Source of the DNA: Burhinus oedicnemus
Lineage: Eukaryota; Chordata; Aves; Charadriiformes; Burhinidae
Assembly: GCA_008921705.1 (NCBI GenBank)
Contig: VFFE01007017.1
Span: forward strand, 426,564-490,563
Direction of reading: 5' to 3'
Length of the DNA stretch: 64,000 bases
Each line of letters opens with the position of its first letter. The stretch's first letter is position 1. A model generated the notes under the pieces. The model saw nothing but the letters and a program-made list of their open reading frames with translations, was not told the origin of the DNA and searched no databases. Of the stretch, positions 47,663 to 59,400 are shown in pieces. Made by a program: the position numbers and the translations under genes.

Positions 47663-49689
47663 CAACTCACTTGAAAAATCAGTGGGTGTGAATCACACCC
47701 TTTGTTGCTGCCACAGAAATGGTGAAAAGATTTGTAGATTTTTAAAATATTTTTTTGTGTGCTGTGGGAAGCTACTGTCTGTTAGTCATTTCCATTCTTT
47801 TTTATCTATTCACCTTCATCCACTGGCCATGTCCTCCTGCAAAACACAACCCCACAGCTCAGAGTCTTGCCTGACAAATGAGGCTACCCACAACTTGTTT
47901 TATTTCTTGAAATCCAATGTCAAATTATGTTCTCCATCCTGGGCTTAGGTACTATGTACAGCTAGAAGAATTATTTCCTACTTCAGTTATCTTCTTACTG
48001 TAAATTAAAATAATGTTGCTGTTTGCTGATAAACTGTTATGAATTCCTGGTCCTGATGCAGTTGTATCACATCCTATTTATTTCTTTGGCAGATGTAGCT
48101 AGTTTGGTATATGCAGTTAGTAATAGACTCCCTTTAAATTACAGGTGCTGTCTGTAGGCTTATCATTGTATTTGTTTACAAATAGCAGGTTAAAAGTTAC
48201 TGTGTGCTCTTGGTAGCTGTTGTGTTCAGTTGGAGACTTTCACCAGTGTCTTCCACACCTTCAGTCCCCTAGCAGATACAAAAAATAGCTGAAGTGGTAC
48301 AACACACAGTTTGTGAAGAATGTGCTCTACATTTTCCGCAGTAAATACCCAGGTTGACAAAGACGACATACACTGTGATGAAGTGCAAAATGTCCTGGCA
48401 AAATTTTTCCTGTGGGAAAAAACCCTTACCTTGTAAAAACTAACACAATGACCACGGTTCTTCTGTGACCCCGGTGTTTGCTCAGTTCAGAAGGCACAAA
48501 GCTCTCCTCAACCTTTCAGGGTCAAATCGGGCAATAAAAACCCGACTACATGCTGGGGTTTCAGCCCTGCTCCTTGTGCATGTTGCAGCCCTACAACCCG
48601 TCTCCTACTATCCTGATGTTAATGCAGCCCAGAAAATACTTGCAAAGTTGCATTTTGTCCTAGATATTTCCAGAATATTTTACAAGGGGGATAAAATGCC
48701 ATACTGTCTCCGTTAATGTATAGTGCATAGCAATAAGTGCAACACCAAAGAAATGTCTAAATAAAAGATATTTTTTATAATCTTTTTAATGGAAGAAAAC
48801 AATTATATCCTTTAGCTTCAGTAGGACTTAAGTATATGCTTGATCTTTAAGCACATTTTGGACTACTTTCCTAAATCAGGATCTTGATTTCTAGCATTGT
48901 GCTTTTTTCGAACAGATATCATTTACAATAAATCGAACTCTTTTCTCTTTTGACATATTATGCTGATCTATGGCTTGGCTTTCACTTTGTCCTGTTAACT
49001 AGAAACCCACTTCATCATGAAATATGTTCCTCATACTTTCTCCTACATAGTGGGAAAAATGTTGATAAACATCAAGTGCCAGCCATTTCTCAAAAGCTTC
49101 GTACAGATCTCAGAGGAGAAGGAAAACAAATACTAAGCAAGCACTACTTGTTAAACTTTAAACTGACTATAGGAAGGAGTAGATGGGAGTAGACATTAGA
49201 GGGGACAGACTGTGGCAAGATGTACCTCTGCCTGTCTTACATCCAGCAGGTAGGAGGCCCTGGAAAAAATCATTTGACTTCAGTTTAGGTGGAAGATGGA
49301 ATAAAGCGCTGATGTCTGTCGTGTCTAACCATATTATGTTGTTTAAGGTGTGGGGCTTCAGATGAAAAGCTACAAGCAGTAGTGACCTTTCCCCAGCACT
49401 CCTCCTGAGGGTAAGCAATGGACTTGTTCCAGTAAATAGTCTCTTGTTGCACTAATGTTGCACTTAAAATTTACCCCAGAATTTCAGGTGAAACTTCTTT
49501 CCTTGGAGGCTTTTAGGAAATAAAGCTAAGCCAGCTTTAGTCAAGTTACAAGGCAGCATCTGGTAACGTGGGCTCACAGTCGTAATAGTGCAGCAAACCA
49601 GATCTGCCTCTGAATCTGCTGCAGTTGGCCCCTGCCTAATCCTTATGCATCCCAAACATTGGGTTCAGAAACACTGAAATTTGCTGCCC
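47663..49689. other. Unique sequence, no supported gene
   Basis: Short frames only, none family-like. The stretch 48330-48560 has a mixed, CNE-like texture but no distinctive motif cluster. No repeat recognised. Confidence 0.5.
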
Positions 49690-50045
49690 GTTGCACAACA
49701 GAGAAGCTGTTTGAGCTAAAGAACAATATTGGCAGAGGAACAAATGGCTTTGAACTGACCGTGAATAAATTTAAGCAATTACATTATTTCTAACCAGCAG
49801 AGGAACGAGAATCTGGAAGAGCCTTCTGATAGGAAAAGAAGGAACTGAGCCCTGGCCAGCTTTAAGATTAAGCTTAATGAGTTTATGAAGATAATTATAT
49901 GACAGAGTCCTCCATAGACCCCTCGGTAACTGCGGGCTGGGTTCATGGGCCCGGGTGTCTCTTCCAGCCTGAAGCATGCCCACAGGGAAAGTTTGTTTTG
50001 ATGGAGTCTGTAGGTGAGGTGTGAAATTCCTGTTGGTGCTCCCAG
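49690..50045 (+). mobile_element. Probable ancient L3/CR1-type LINE remnant
   Basis: On the plus strand 49731-49775 reads GRGTNGFELTVNKFK, and after a frameshift 49783-49816 reads FLTSRGTRIW. Both resemble the conserved region just downstream of reverse transcriptase in CR1/L3 clade LINEs (the RGxNGF...RLDIRK and TSRxTRIWNxLP patterns as I remember them). A degenerate LRLSLMSL-like segment follows, and the sequence ends with CTTCCAGCC as many CR1-clade tails do. Several indels and stops show great age. The family assignment is from memory and needs a repeat library search. Confidence 0.42.
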
Positions 50046-51179
50046 GGGCTCTCACAGGAGGGCTACAGGAAAGCTTCGCAGGCGTCCCCATTCCTCTCGG
50101 CCCTGCTTTCCTTTTCCCCTTTCTTGCTCAGGAGATGAACCTCTTGGATTTCTTGGAGACATTCTGCACATAGCCACAAGCATTAATGGACAAACACATG
50201 AGCAGCAGCTGTGGCTTGTGGGCATGGTCCTGGACCCTCGTCTCTGCCATCCTCAGCAGATGGGGAGACACCTACCGCTCTGGCCATGCAAAGTGACACT
50301 GACACTGTGATTTCTGACAAAGGGGGCAAAAGCCTCTGTGATCCCTTCTCACAGCAATTGAAAAATCTTGCTGCAGGAGGAGGCAAGTGAGCATGAATTT
50401 CCTTGCCCAGGCTCCTGCCCCAGGCAGCGCCAGTCGGAGCCCATCCAGGTGGGTTTGTACCACCGTGAGAGGCAGGATTTGCTACCCTGGGACTCAAACT
50501 TTAAGTCAAGGTAGCATTATTCCCCTCTCTTTTAATTCATCCCAGCCTTTTTTGTTGGGCAAGCAGGGTCACTTGTGCTTTCTGAAAGAACGACAGCCGC
50601 ACTGGAAGCAGGAGTTTGTAGTTTGGGCTTGCACTTACAATTATGTGCCTGGAGGCTGACGGGCCCCTGCTGCCATCACTGGCAGCGACGGTGAGGGATC
50701 AGACCATGCCTACATTTTTATCCCTAGTGATAGGAAGTTTGGTAACTTGGGAGAGAGTACAGGGACTGAATAGGTGATAGCATCACTACAGGGAGGGACT
50801 AGGTGATGGCAGTACTATGACTTGCCCTGAGGTATCGAGCACCCCAAATTCTGTGTTCCTGCGTTAAATCTGTGCTAAGAAGGATGCTATATGCTTACTT
50901 ACCTTGCAGGTGCTACAATTCCTGTTCCTCATCACAACAAGTGCTTTACAGAGTGTGCACACAACTGTGGGCCTCCAAGGCCCCATGCTTTACAAAAGCA
51001 AACGCACGCTGCGAGCGGCAGAAGTCACCGTTGCATTTCTCCTAGCCTGGCTCTGCCGAGATGCACGTCAGCACCACAGAGGACGTCTGGGAGAGATCAG
51101 AAATGATGAGGCAGCAAAAATATAAGTATGGAAAAATCAGACCGAGCTACTGATAAAGAAACAAATTTAGTTTTCCCCA
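50046..51179. other. Unique sequence, no supported gene
   Basis: Overlapping frames near 50180-50660 are unconvincing. Two imperfect repeats of a GGGA-CTGAATAGGTGATAG-type word occur at about 50763-50815. Nothing else recognised. Confidence 0.5.
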
Positions 51180-51600
51180 AGTCAAAGACATTTTTATTAG
51201 GAGTTTAGTACTTCGGTATGGTGCAGATATACAGCATATATGCTCTTTCCCAGAATTTCACCCTCAGTTCAGATGAGAATTTGCCCATAAAGCTCCAGTA
51301 ATGTTTTTCTTTTAGTAGTGACACTTAACAAAATAATTAGGCAATTAATTGCCTAACTCCACAAGGAGCAGCAATTATTTCTTTTACTTAAAACATGTAA
51401 AAAGCTGTGTCATTTATTGATAGAGAGTCGCATAATATTCTATGGCAGAACAGCCCTCTGGAGACATTACTCTATATGCTGCGAATGCATTTTGAGAATA
51501 ATAAACAAAACTCAGCTAAATCTTAAATGGGCTCATTCCTGTATTTAAAAAATACTGCCATTCATTACAATTATTTATTGTTTATCAGTGCACAGACGAC
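51180..51600. promoter_or_regulatory. Likely conserved non-coding element with palindrome
   Basis: Unique AT-leaning stretch with a perfect 20-bp palindrome at 51337-51356, AGCAATTATTTC, TCATTTATTGATAG, GAGAATAATAAAC and CATTACAATTATTTATTG. No frame. The symmetry plus CAATTA cores suggest a homeodomain dimer site within an enhancer-like element (inference). Confidence 0.4.
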
Positions 51601-52739
51601 CACAGCCCAGCAAGAACGACCCAGCCTGTACCCCCAGGAATTTACAGCCGCAAACTCAGTTCTCATACCAATACCTGAGCAGCTGCACTCACATGAGCTC
51701 TGATTCAGTAAAGGGCGTGAGCACGTGCCTGGCTTTCGGGAGGATAGCACGCTCCCAGAAGCCCAAGCTTATAGCAGGCACGCATTTCAAGAAGCTTGCT
51801 CAGTCTGAGCCTTGAATTCTTCTTCCCAGATACAGATGAGAGAATATGTGGACAGCAGTCCTCCCAGCCAGTAAAGGTGCTCACAGGTGCCTAACTATTT
51901 TAATACAGAGCTTCAATTACAGTGTTAATGCTCATTGTCAGATCAAGAGTTTGGCAAAGGTGGAAATGAAGGTGGTGCCAGTACCATTAGTTTGCATATC
52001 TTCAAGTAATATATCTGACTGCTAGGTACAGTCAGGTGTGAAGTCTTCATTTGTACTGCCGATGCTATCCTGGTTTTGTTGTTGCAAGTAGATGGACATA
52101 AATTCCTTGTAAACTACATATACCAATTTAAAGCCCCTGTAAGACTTAAAGTTACATTTCAATGGTACATTCTGTTTTTTGCTGTTTGATTTAGTCTATA
52201 TGGTCTTCACCCTTGCAGTAGCTGAGCATCAAACCTTTTTGGTTAAGCTAGTGCTGTTATCAATATATTCAAGATAATGTATTGATGGGCAAACTCATCC
52301 AAGATCAAATGAAAGCAACCTACAATCTGAAAAAGACTTGGACTTAGCACTTCCCGGGAAGGAAGAAAAGCCATCGCTTGTGTTCCTGAGGTGCCAGATG
52401 CACTTGTAAGAGAGACGTAAAATCCCAAACTCCCAGCTGGTGGCAAATCTGAAAATTGGAGCTGGGTGGAAGAGGCGCTGCAGTGGAAGTGTTGCTGCTG
52501 AGCTGTGCAGCTAGCAGGCTTGGAAGCAACTTAATTATCAGATGATTTTTGCTTTGCAAGAAAACCACCAGAAAGCCCGGTGTTGTCATAACATGCTGCT
52601 GTGATGTTCTTCACATGCTGCATTTTCATATTTCATTTTGAAATGAAACTCTTGGGTTTTCTTATTGTATTTTAACATGCTTTATAATACCATACTGAGC
52701 TTTTAAAATGCAAGTTGGAACATTACTCGGTGTGCTGAT
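51601..52739. other. Unique sequence, nothing recognised
   Basis: Short overlapping frames only. No repeat or promoter signature. Confidence 0.55.
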
Positions 52740-53480
52740 CGAAATGTCAGTTTTTCAGAAATGAAACATTTTGGTTAGGTCATCCTTAAAATAATTATCC
52801 TGGAGTTTTATTTCACAAAGAATTTGGCAGCACTTCCTCCTATGTGAAGCAAAACCAAATATTGAAACCCCAGAGCCTTTGCAAACTGTACATCTGTCTC
52901 TATACAACTCCGACAGATACACAGCTATTCTTTTTCCTTTCTCCCAGATAAAGAGGAATTTTACTTTAAATGCGGGTTTTTTAATGCCTGAGAAAATAGG
53001 GCAGTCACAGAGCCATGGCTTTAAACAAACTTTATTTGGGCGCTTGACTGACTGGCAATTGTGGGCAATCATTTTAGCTGTCACAAGGCCCAGAGAAATG
53101 TGGGAGAGCTCTTCCATGAAATGTTTATATTTCATAAACAAAATGATGTGCTTAACAGTCAGAGTGATGGGAGGGTTCCGGCTAATGCATTTTCCAATGT
53201 GTGAGGCAGATTATTAATGCGCTCCAGTAGCTGTTAATTTCAGTTTGCCGGAATGATTTATGGGGAGGTAAAGGAGAGAGACATAATCTAATTGAGATCA
53301 GAATCGCTGTTCTAGTAGAGGAGCACCAGCATGGACCCCGGCCGCAGCAAAATGATTAATATCTAATAAGCAAATAATCCGTTAAATTATTATAAACATT
53401 ACTTTTGACAACTCTTTTGTTGCTGGGGGAGAAAGCAAAACAAGCAAACACGATTAACAAAACCTTGGGTAAATTTTTCA
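52740..53480. promoter_or_regulatory. Likely conserved non-coding element cluster
   Basis: A 740-bp unique region with CAATCATTTTAGCTGTCA near 53067, ATTTCATAAACAAAATGATG near 53129, GGCTAATGCATTTTCC, AGATTATTAATGCGC near 53208, TGTTAATTTCAG, TCTAATTGAGATC and AATGATTAATATCTAATAAGC near 53351. Mirror frames on opposite strands (52755-53141 and 52879-53217) are open but family-less. The length and motif density make this one of the best enhancer candidates. Not verified by alignment. Confidence 0.42.
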
Positions 53481-53639
53481 GGTATTTCTCTTCCGTCACG
53501 CAAAGATAAAAGTTGGATGCTGAGGAGAAAGAGAACACCAGGTTAGGAAGGAGAGTACGCCCTGATCAATTGTAAGTCAGCGGGGGAAGCATTGATGCTG
53601 TAATATGAACAACAATTGAACGATGAGAAGAAAATCAAT
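53481..53639. other. Unique sequence between CNE-like stretches
   Basis: Continues unique sequence with CCTGATCAATTG near 53559 and ACAACAATTGAACG near 53609. No gene or repeat. Confidence 0.45.
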
Positions 53640-53960
53640 CTTGAAAAGGAAGAGAGAGACAGGAAAGTCGACGTGATCCACGGCTCAGTTCGCAGCCGGC
53701 GGCTCCCTGGTCATTACTGCCCTCGTTAGTATGTCCTGCCAGCGCCCCTGCCTGCACTGCCCTTTGTCTTAGCGAAGGGGGATGTGAGCTCTCAGCGTCT
53801 CTTTATGGCACGCTCCCAAAAGGGGTTGATGGCCATGCTAATCTCACCTCTCTCCAACGCCCTGCCATAATTTTTGCGTTTTTCAGGTTGATTGCATTTA
53901 GTTTTCTTTACCCGACAGGTGACTTGGATTTAGTCCTTACCACCACGCACAGGGAGACAG
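53640..53960. promoter_or_regulatory. Possible conserved non-coding element
   Basis: Mixed-composition unique stretch with GTCGACGTGATCCACGG, TGGTCATTACTGCCC, GGCCATGCTAATCTC and GCCATAATTTTTGCG, several CpG and no reading frame. Reads as conserved regulatory DNA by texture. Confidence 0.33.
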
Positions 53961-56204
53961 CGTAAGTTATTTTGGCTGTGTGAAGGGTGTTGGTGGTGCA
54001 TATGTGCATACGTGCGGGTACACCTGCAAGCAGTTTAAATTCATGTTAAAAAATAATTCAAGGAAGCCCAATGAATCTGACACAGTGCAACACAAAGCTT
54101 TGGGGAAAATACTTCTCTTTTCAGTTTCTCTTCCAGAAGGGCTGTTTGCAGGAGTAGATATTGTAGGTAAACTGTGCACCTAGCCTTCCTTCAGTTTCAG
54201 TGCACTGCAGGGTATTACAAGTGTATTTTGGATTAGTCAAAAACAAAGGTACTCTATTTTTCAGCAGATGAGAAAAGATCCATCAAAAGTCTTGTGGGAT
54301 TGAACAGAATGTTTTTCTTGACCAAAAATTAAATATTTAATTCATTATCAGGCTTTTTGTGATCAAATTAAATATATTTTAAAGAAATAAATATTTCCAA
54401 TAAAAAAACAAAGAAGTGAGTATGTTGAAAAATATTAACCAAATGTTAACCAAAATTTTTCTGTGAGCTTGACATGGATTCAGGAAGTGTTTGGCTGGAA
54501 TCAGGGAACAATTTAGCCAAAGGGATCTTTGGCGGCCATCCAGCTGAGCCCTGCACTCAGAGCGGGGCTACTATCAAAGTCAGGCTAAGCTGCTCGGGGC
54601 CTCATCCTGTCCAGTAGCTTCTCCATGGGTGGAGATCCCGCAGCCTCTCTGGGCCCCTCTTCCCGCCTTTGACCTCAACCATCGTGAAGCATTTTCTCCT
54701 TGTCCCTAATAGGGATTGCCCTTGCTGCTGCTCATGTCTGTCACCTCGCATCTGTTCATGGGCGCTCCCCAAAATCTGCTTTGGGTCCAGTGAAGGAAAT
54801 TCCTCTCAGATACCTGTTTGATTCAGGTTTAGGAACTGCCCTCTTTGTGGGAGCCCTCGCTGGGTCACCTTCATTTCTCCCTCTGCTTGGGGTTGGGTTC
54901 CCAGTCCCTGTCCTAGCCCAAGTTCCCCACTGCTGTGGTGAGTCAACATAGCTTGGCTGCACTCCCCAACACTGCAGCACCGTGCACAAGGACAGGGTCC
55001 AGCTCTCTCTTTTCACACTTACAGAATTCTTCTGATTCCTCTAATTCAGGATGGACATTGATTTCAATAGGTTTTGGGTTTATTTGGATATCTTTGCCTT
55101 TTCTGCTTCATCTCGCCCCGCTTTCCCGTGGCCTTGGCAAAGAGAGCATAGGTCTGGAGAGCACGTGAACAGAGTTAGCAAACCTGAGTCCAGGGTTGTG
55201 GGCTCTGCTCTCTGACACACAAGGCAAGCCCTGGGAGGAGCAGAAGAGGATGCAGCATGTGGGTAGTTGAAATCTGTGAAGTGTTTCCCCCTCCACCATA
55301 TCACGGGGTGGTTTTGAAAAATCAGATATCCCATCATGTCAAGTGCTTTCTGTGGAGTCCTTCAAAATCCTTGTGCAACTTTGCTGGTTGCATCCAGATG
55401 AAATCACGCAGGCTTTCCATGAGGGTTAGCAAGCCCAATATAGAAGCAAATACTGTTTGTGTCTAATACGGTTGGGAAAACTATTTAAGAACAGTTTGTC
55501 TGTTGAAAGCATGGTCCTTGCAACACTGCCAAGATCAGGGAGTGCTAGGATGTGATCGCACAACTGTCTGAGTGATGGCCACAGAAATTAAAATTTCTTT
55601 CAGGCTGGTAAAATTTATCCAGTAGAACTGAATAACCACTAGGAGAGCAGAGATGTACCTCTCCTCCTCGACCCTAGGGGGGCGACTGGAGCAATTTTAC
55701 CTTATATACTAATGTTGTGCACCTGGGAGACTTTCACAGATGAGCCTTGTGCTACTGGGAATTGTCATTGCTTCTCTACAGAAATATGGCAGTTTAACCA
55801 TCACAGGACATGTCCAATAGAGCCATGCATTCTACCCTAGGTTGGACTTCTGAGAGGAAGCAGTCTTACATCACTTGTTTGTTTGTTCAAATCATGCAAA
55901 AGACCCAAAATAGGATCTGGAGTAAGATCAGTGAAGAACCTAAAACAATCAGCAAAAGAGCAAGTAACATGATTCCAGTGCCAGAAAAAAGACCTAATCC
56001 CCAAGTAAAGGATAACAACATAAGCACCAAAATTTGGCTTTTGGCTCATACTTTTCTAAACAAAAGTCTGCTTTACGTTAACCGGATGAATACATCCAAA
56101 GAATGAGCCTCAGGCTTTGAGTGCAGGAATTCTTGTGTTGCGTTGATGTTGTCTCATTTGCAAGGAACTTCCTTTCCTTTGCTAATCCCCCCATTCTCAC
56201 TGCT
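53961..56204. other. Unique sequence, no supported gene
   Basis: AT-rich at 54290-54440 (AAATATTTAATTC, AAATTAAATATATTTTAAAG). A 98-codon Lys-rich plus-strand frame (55810-56106) has no splice borders or homology I can defend. No mobile elements recognised. Confidence 0.5.
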
Positions 56205-56270
56205 AATGATTGTAAAATAATAATTATTATAATGGTTATTAATGATTATAAAATAATCATTATTATTATA
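56205..56270. repeat. AT-rich imperfect direct repeat with hairpin
   Basis: A unit beginning AATGATTGTAAAATAAT (56205-56231) recurs as AATGATTATAAAATAATC (56241-56270). The second copy contains a perfect inverted repeat, AATGATTA (56241-56248) and TAATCATT (56254-56261), around a five-base loop. It may be a slippage product or a paired homeodomain site. Confidence 0.82.
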
Positions 56271-57803
56271 AACCCCATGCAGAGTCTTTCAGCTGGCTTG
56301 GAGAGACAAAACCACAACATTTCTCATTTTCTTCCTCAAAGGCAAACCTCTCTGAGATGAATCCACAAACAGAAGTTGGTTCAGCTTCCATTGGACGCAG
56401 CAAGACATCTCCTGTTGACGCAGCACCTCTGCTGTCTCTTCTGTGTGTCCCAAATCAAGCACCTCTGAAGAGGGAGACAGAAGGATTGAAAAGGGTCTTT
56501 CTAGACATGGTTGTTTTTCTATCCAGCTTCCTCTTCTTGACAGAAACCTTTCATGCCAATGAAAGATAATTTCTTCTCATGTTCTTACTGTCTGGCAAGC
56601 AGAACTATGGCTGAATTTTTTAGGGCTGTACATCAAAGCAGAAGGGTAAGGACGCAGCTGCATCCCTCCCCCTTCTCCAACCAGACTGTGCAGCCTAGCA
56701 GGTAATCCTAAAATGGTGCTCTTTTCCAGAGGCTGAAACTGTAAACATGGGGCTAGTGAGAAAGCAGCACCTTTTGTCATCAAACTGGGCTGATACAAAG
56801 TCCACCAAAGTCAATGGAGAGACTAGCTCTCCCCGTTGCCTCAAGGTTTAAACCCTTTAATGAACAACACTGTTAAACATGCAAAAATAATGACATAAAT
56901 GGCAAGAAAATACATATTTTTCCCCCGAATAGCAGGGACATTCAGCTGTAGTCAGGCACTGGAAAAGTTATTTAAAATCCTACCCCATTCTTTCTGGGTT
57001 AATTCAGCCTGTGACCCAGTGTGCTGCTCATCCTAATATTAACTCTGAGAAACTTTTCTTTTAATCATGTGGAATCTCTGTTTATTATTCTGACTGTTGC
57101 ACTTGGCTCCCTTGTCTGTCCCACAGCCTTGCAGGATCCTGGCGGTTAGCAGCAGAGAGCACCCATGTAAACACCCAGTCATCCCTCCCCAGAGCCAACA
57201 GGGGGTTTTGCAGGGTTTGTTCTGCTTCAGTTTCTAAAATCCTGTCTGAGCAGTAGTGCAGACTAAGGGCAAAAGAGGGATTTCTCAGTCTGCTGCAGAA
57301 ATGGTGAACGTATTGGCGAGAAGTCGTTCTCGCAAAGCGTTTTCCTCTGCTGTGGGTCACTGATGTGGTTCGGGCTGCTGCCAAAACTTAGCACTGCCTG
57401 ATAATGCTCTGGTGCCCCATGGCAAAAGAGTTGGGTGGTGTGGGCAAGGTGCTGTGTGAAGAGTGAACTGTTTGTGAAAACAAAACCAGAACAACAGGCA
57501 AGTACAAAACAGGCACCACTGTTACTAGTTTAATATTTTCTAGTACATAAATTGTGAGGCTGGGTTACCCTCCCAGCCCTGTGTTAGTCACCACAAAGTT
57601 CAGCAGCATAGCATGTTCAGAGTCCCGGCTGGCTTGTGGGTGAGCCTTATTGAAGACAAAGGAACTGTAGACATCTAAGATTTCAATCTGGCCGTAAAGG
57701 TTTGGGTGCTGTGAATCTTGGCACCACCTGCCATAAACCCCATAGAAGTGATGTTAAGCTGGAATTTTCCCTAATAAGATCATAATTCTCCTGTGCAAAC
57801 CAG
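56271..57803. other. Unique sequence, no supported gene
   Basis: Short frames only, none recognisable. No repeats. Pyrimidine-rich ATTCTCCTGTGCAAACCAG just before 57804 is the acceptor-like border of the following exon candidate. Confidence 0.5.
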
Positions 57804-57892
57804 TGACGTTAGCACATCCCTGTGCATCTGGCCAGAACTGTCCGAACTGATGGAAAACGCTGCGGTCAGTTTAGTACTGAAAACAGCTGATG
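57804..57892 (+). other. Weak candidate exon, 89 bp, unknown gene
   Basis: An acceptor-like CTCCTGTGCAAACCAG ends at 57803, and a consensus donor follows (GATG then GTAAGT, 57893). One frame is open and includes LSELMENAAVSLVLKTAD, an amphipathic helix-like run. The exon would begin with the last base of a codon and end with the first base of another. No family is recognised. The acceptor tract is weak, so this may be chance. Confidence 0.18.
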
Positions 57893-58559
57893 GTAAGTCC
57901 AGACAAAAGGGAGGAGACATCTCCCCCAACACTGCTAATGAATGCTGCCCTTGGAGGCAGCCTGCCCGTGAACAAGCCGGACAATGTCCCCTGGTTTCAG
58001 ACCTAGCTGGGGTAAGCCATGAAGCACAGACACTGATGCCAACCTCCTGCAAGATTTCCAGTGCTTTTGAGTCTACTACATAAGGCTAAAAATCTTCAGG
58101 TGCTCCTCAGTCCTTCTTGGCAGGACTTCATCTTCTTCCCAACCGACCTCCAGAAACAGCCGCACGAAGAAGTTGTTTAAACAACCAGCTGCTTCAGGGA
58201 ACACCAAAGCCTGGCCTTGATTCACTGCCATATGTGACAGGCCTTTCAGGAGGATGCAGGCATCTTATATTTCATGTTAAAAATCCTGGAATGAAAAGTT
58301 ACATAGAAACAGGTTTGTATGTTAGGTAACTTGGGATCATTGAGTTTTCTTTGCCAGCCCCTGAAACTCTCCCAGGTTTCATTTCCTAGGTGTAGGGTGT
58401 TGGCCTTCAGTCCTGCAAAAGGTGCATTCTTCTCTTATCTTCTTTTCAATATTCCTCTGGTGTGTGTGACACCAGGAAAAAGAATGTGTGAAGTAATGGC
58501 ACCCTTTAGGTTATCGGACCTGGGAACAGAGGCCAGTTTATTTGCAGTGCAGAGCATTT
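57893..58559. other. Unique sequence, nothing recognised
   Basis: No convincing frame, repeat or promoter signal. Confidence 0.55.
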
Positions 58560-58880
58560 AACTTTCTAATGCTTGCGTTTACAGAGGCTGAGGAAAGCAT
58601 GTTCGAAACATACACAAAGTATTAACACCTGACCCTCTAGCATGAATTCCTGATATGACGACACATGGAAATAATGTTTTAGCTTCAAGGGCATTAGCGA
58701 ATTAAATGCTGTTTAATATTTGACCTGATATATTGAGGAGGGCTCTGTCAATAAATTAATCTGTCGCTCCTGAAGCTAAGCTGTGTTGCATGGATTTATT
58801 TCGGCCCATACACACAAAAAATATTTAAACAGAAGCAATACAAAGTATGCATTGTTTTAGCTTAGTAGCCCAGAAATGAA
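58560..58880. promoter_or_regulatory. Likely conserved non-coding element
   Basis: Unique, frame-free stretch with GGCATTAGCGAATTAAATGC near 58690, GTTTAATATTTGACC, GTCAATAAATTAATCTGTCG near 58747 and GGATTTATTTCGGCCC. It includes retained CpGs within AT-rich DNA, unusual unless selected or recent. Strong CNE texture, unverified. Confidence 0.4.
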
Positions 58881-59295
58881 CCACTCAACACAGCTTGGTT
58901 TAATAGTTGGGAAATTAGTATTTGTTTACGTTGTGCAGACAGCAGAGAAATACCCAGTGTTTCCAGCAAGGCCTCTGACTTGCCTCGCCTGTAAGCAAGG
59001 CTTGAAGAGAGGGTTTGAAGCGCATACCTTCATGTGCACACCTTTGAAAGCATTGTGTTTCATCTCATTTCATCTACCTGCGTCTATCTAAACCATACTA
59101 TAATACCAGTTACCTGTTGCAGTAGGTATTTTTACACTTAATAGCTGATACTTGCGAAGTGCTTTGGAATCGGAGTCTGACCTTGTGTCTTGGTTTGGCA
59201 TCGGCATGGAGACATTGCACATGGCACCTTTCTGTGTTCAGCCAGCTATTTCTACTGCACTTGCTAATAATTTCCTGAAATTTTGTCCCTTTGTT
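58881..59295. other. Unique sequence, nothing recognised
   Basis: A 71-codon frame here (58876-59091) has no family features. No repeats. Confidence 0.5.
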
Positions 59296-59400
59296 TCTTG
59301 TACATATACATAAGTAGGTATGTGTATGTGAACGTACATATCTTTGTTAGCATACAAACACGTGTGCATAAGCACACACATATAGCTTCTGCTGTACAGA
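59296..59400. repeat. Degenerate TA/TG/CA tract with hairpin
   Basis: Alternating purine-pyrimidine sequence. ACATATACATA (59302-59312) pairs with TATGTGTATGT (59319-59329) with one G-T wobble and a six-base loop. A second CA/TG-rich part (ACACGTGTGCATAAGCACACAC) follows at 59358-59382. Mirror frames on both strands result from the symmetry. Likely an old microsatellite. Confidence 0.72.
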
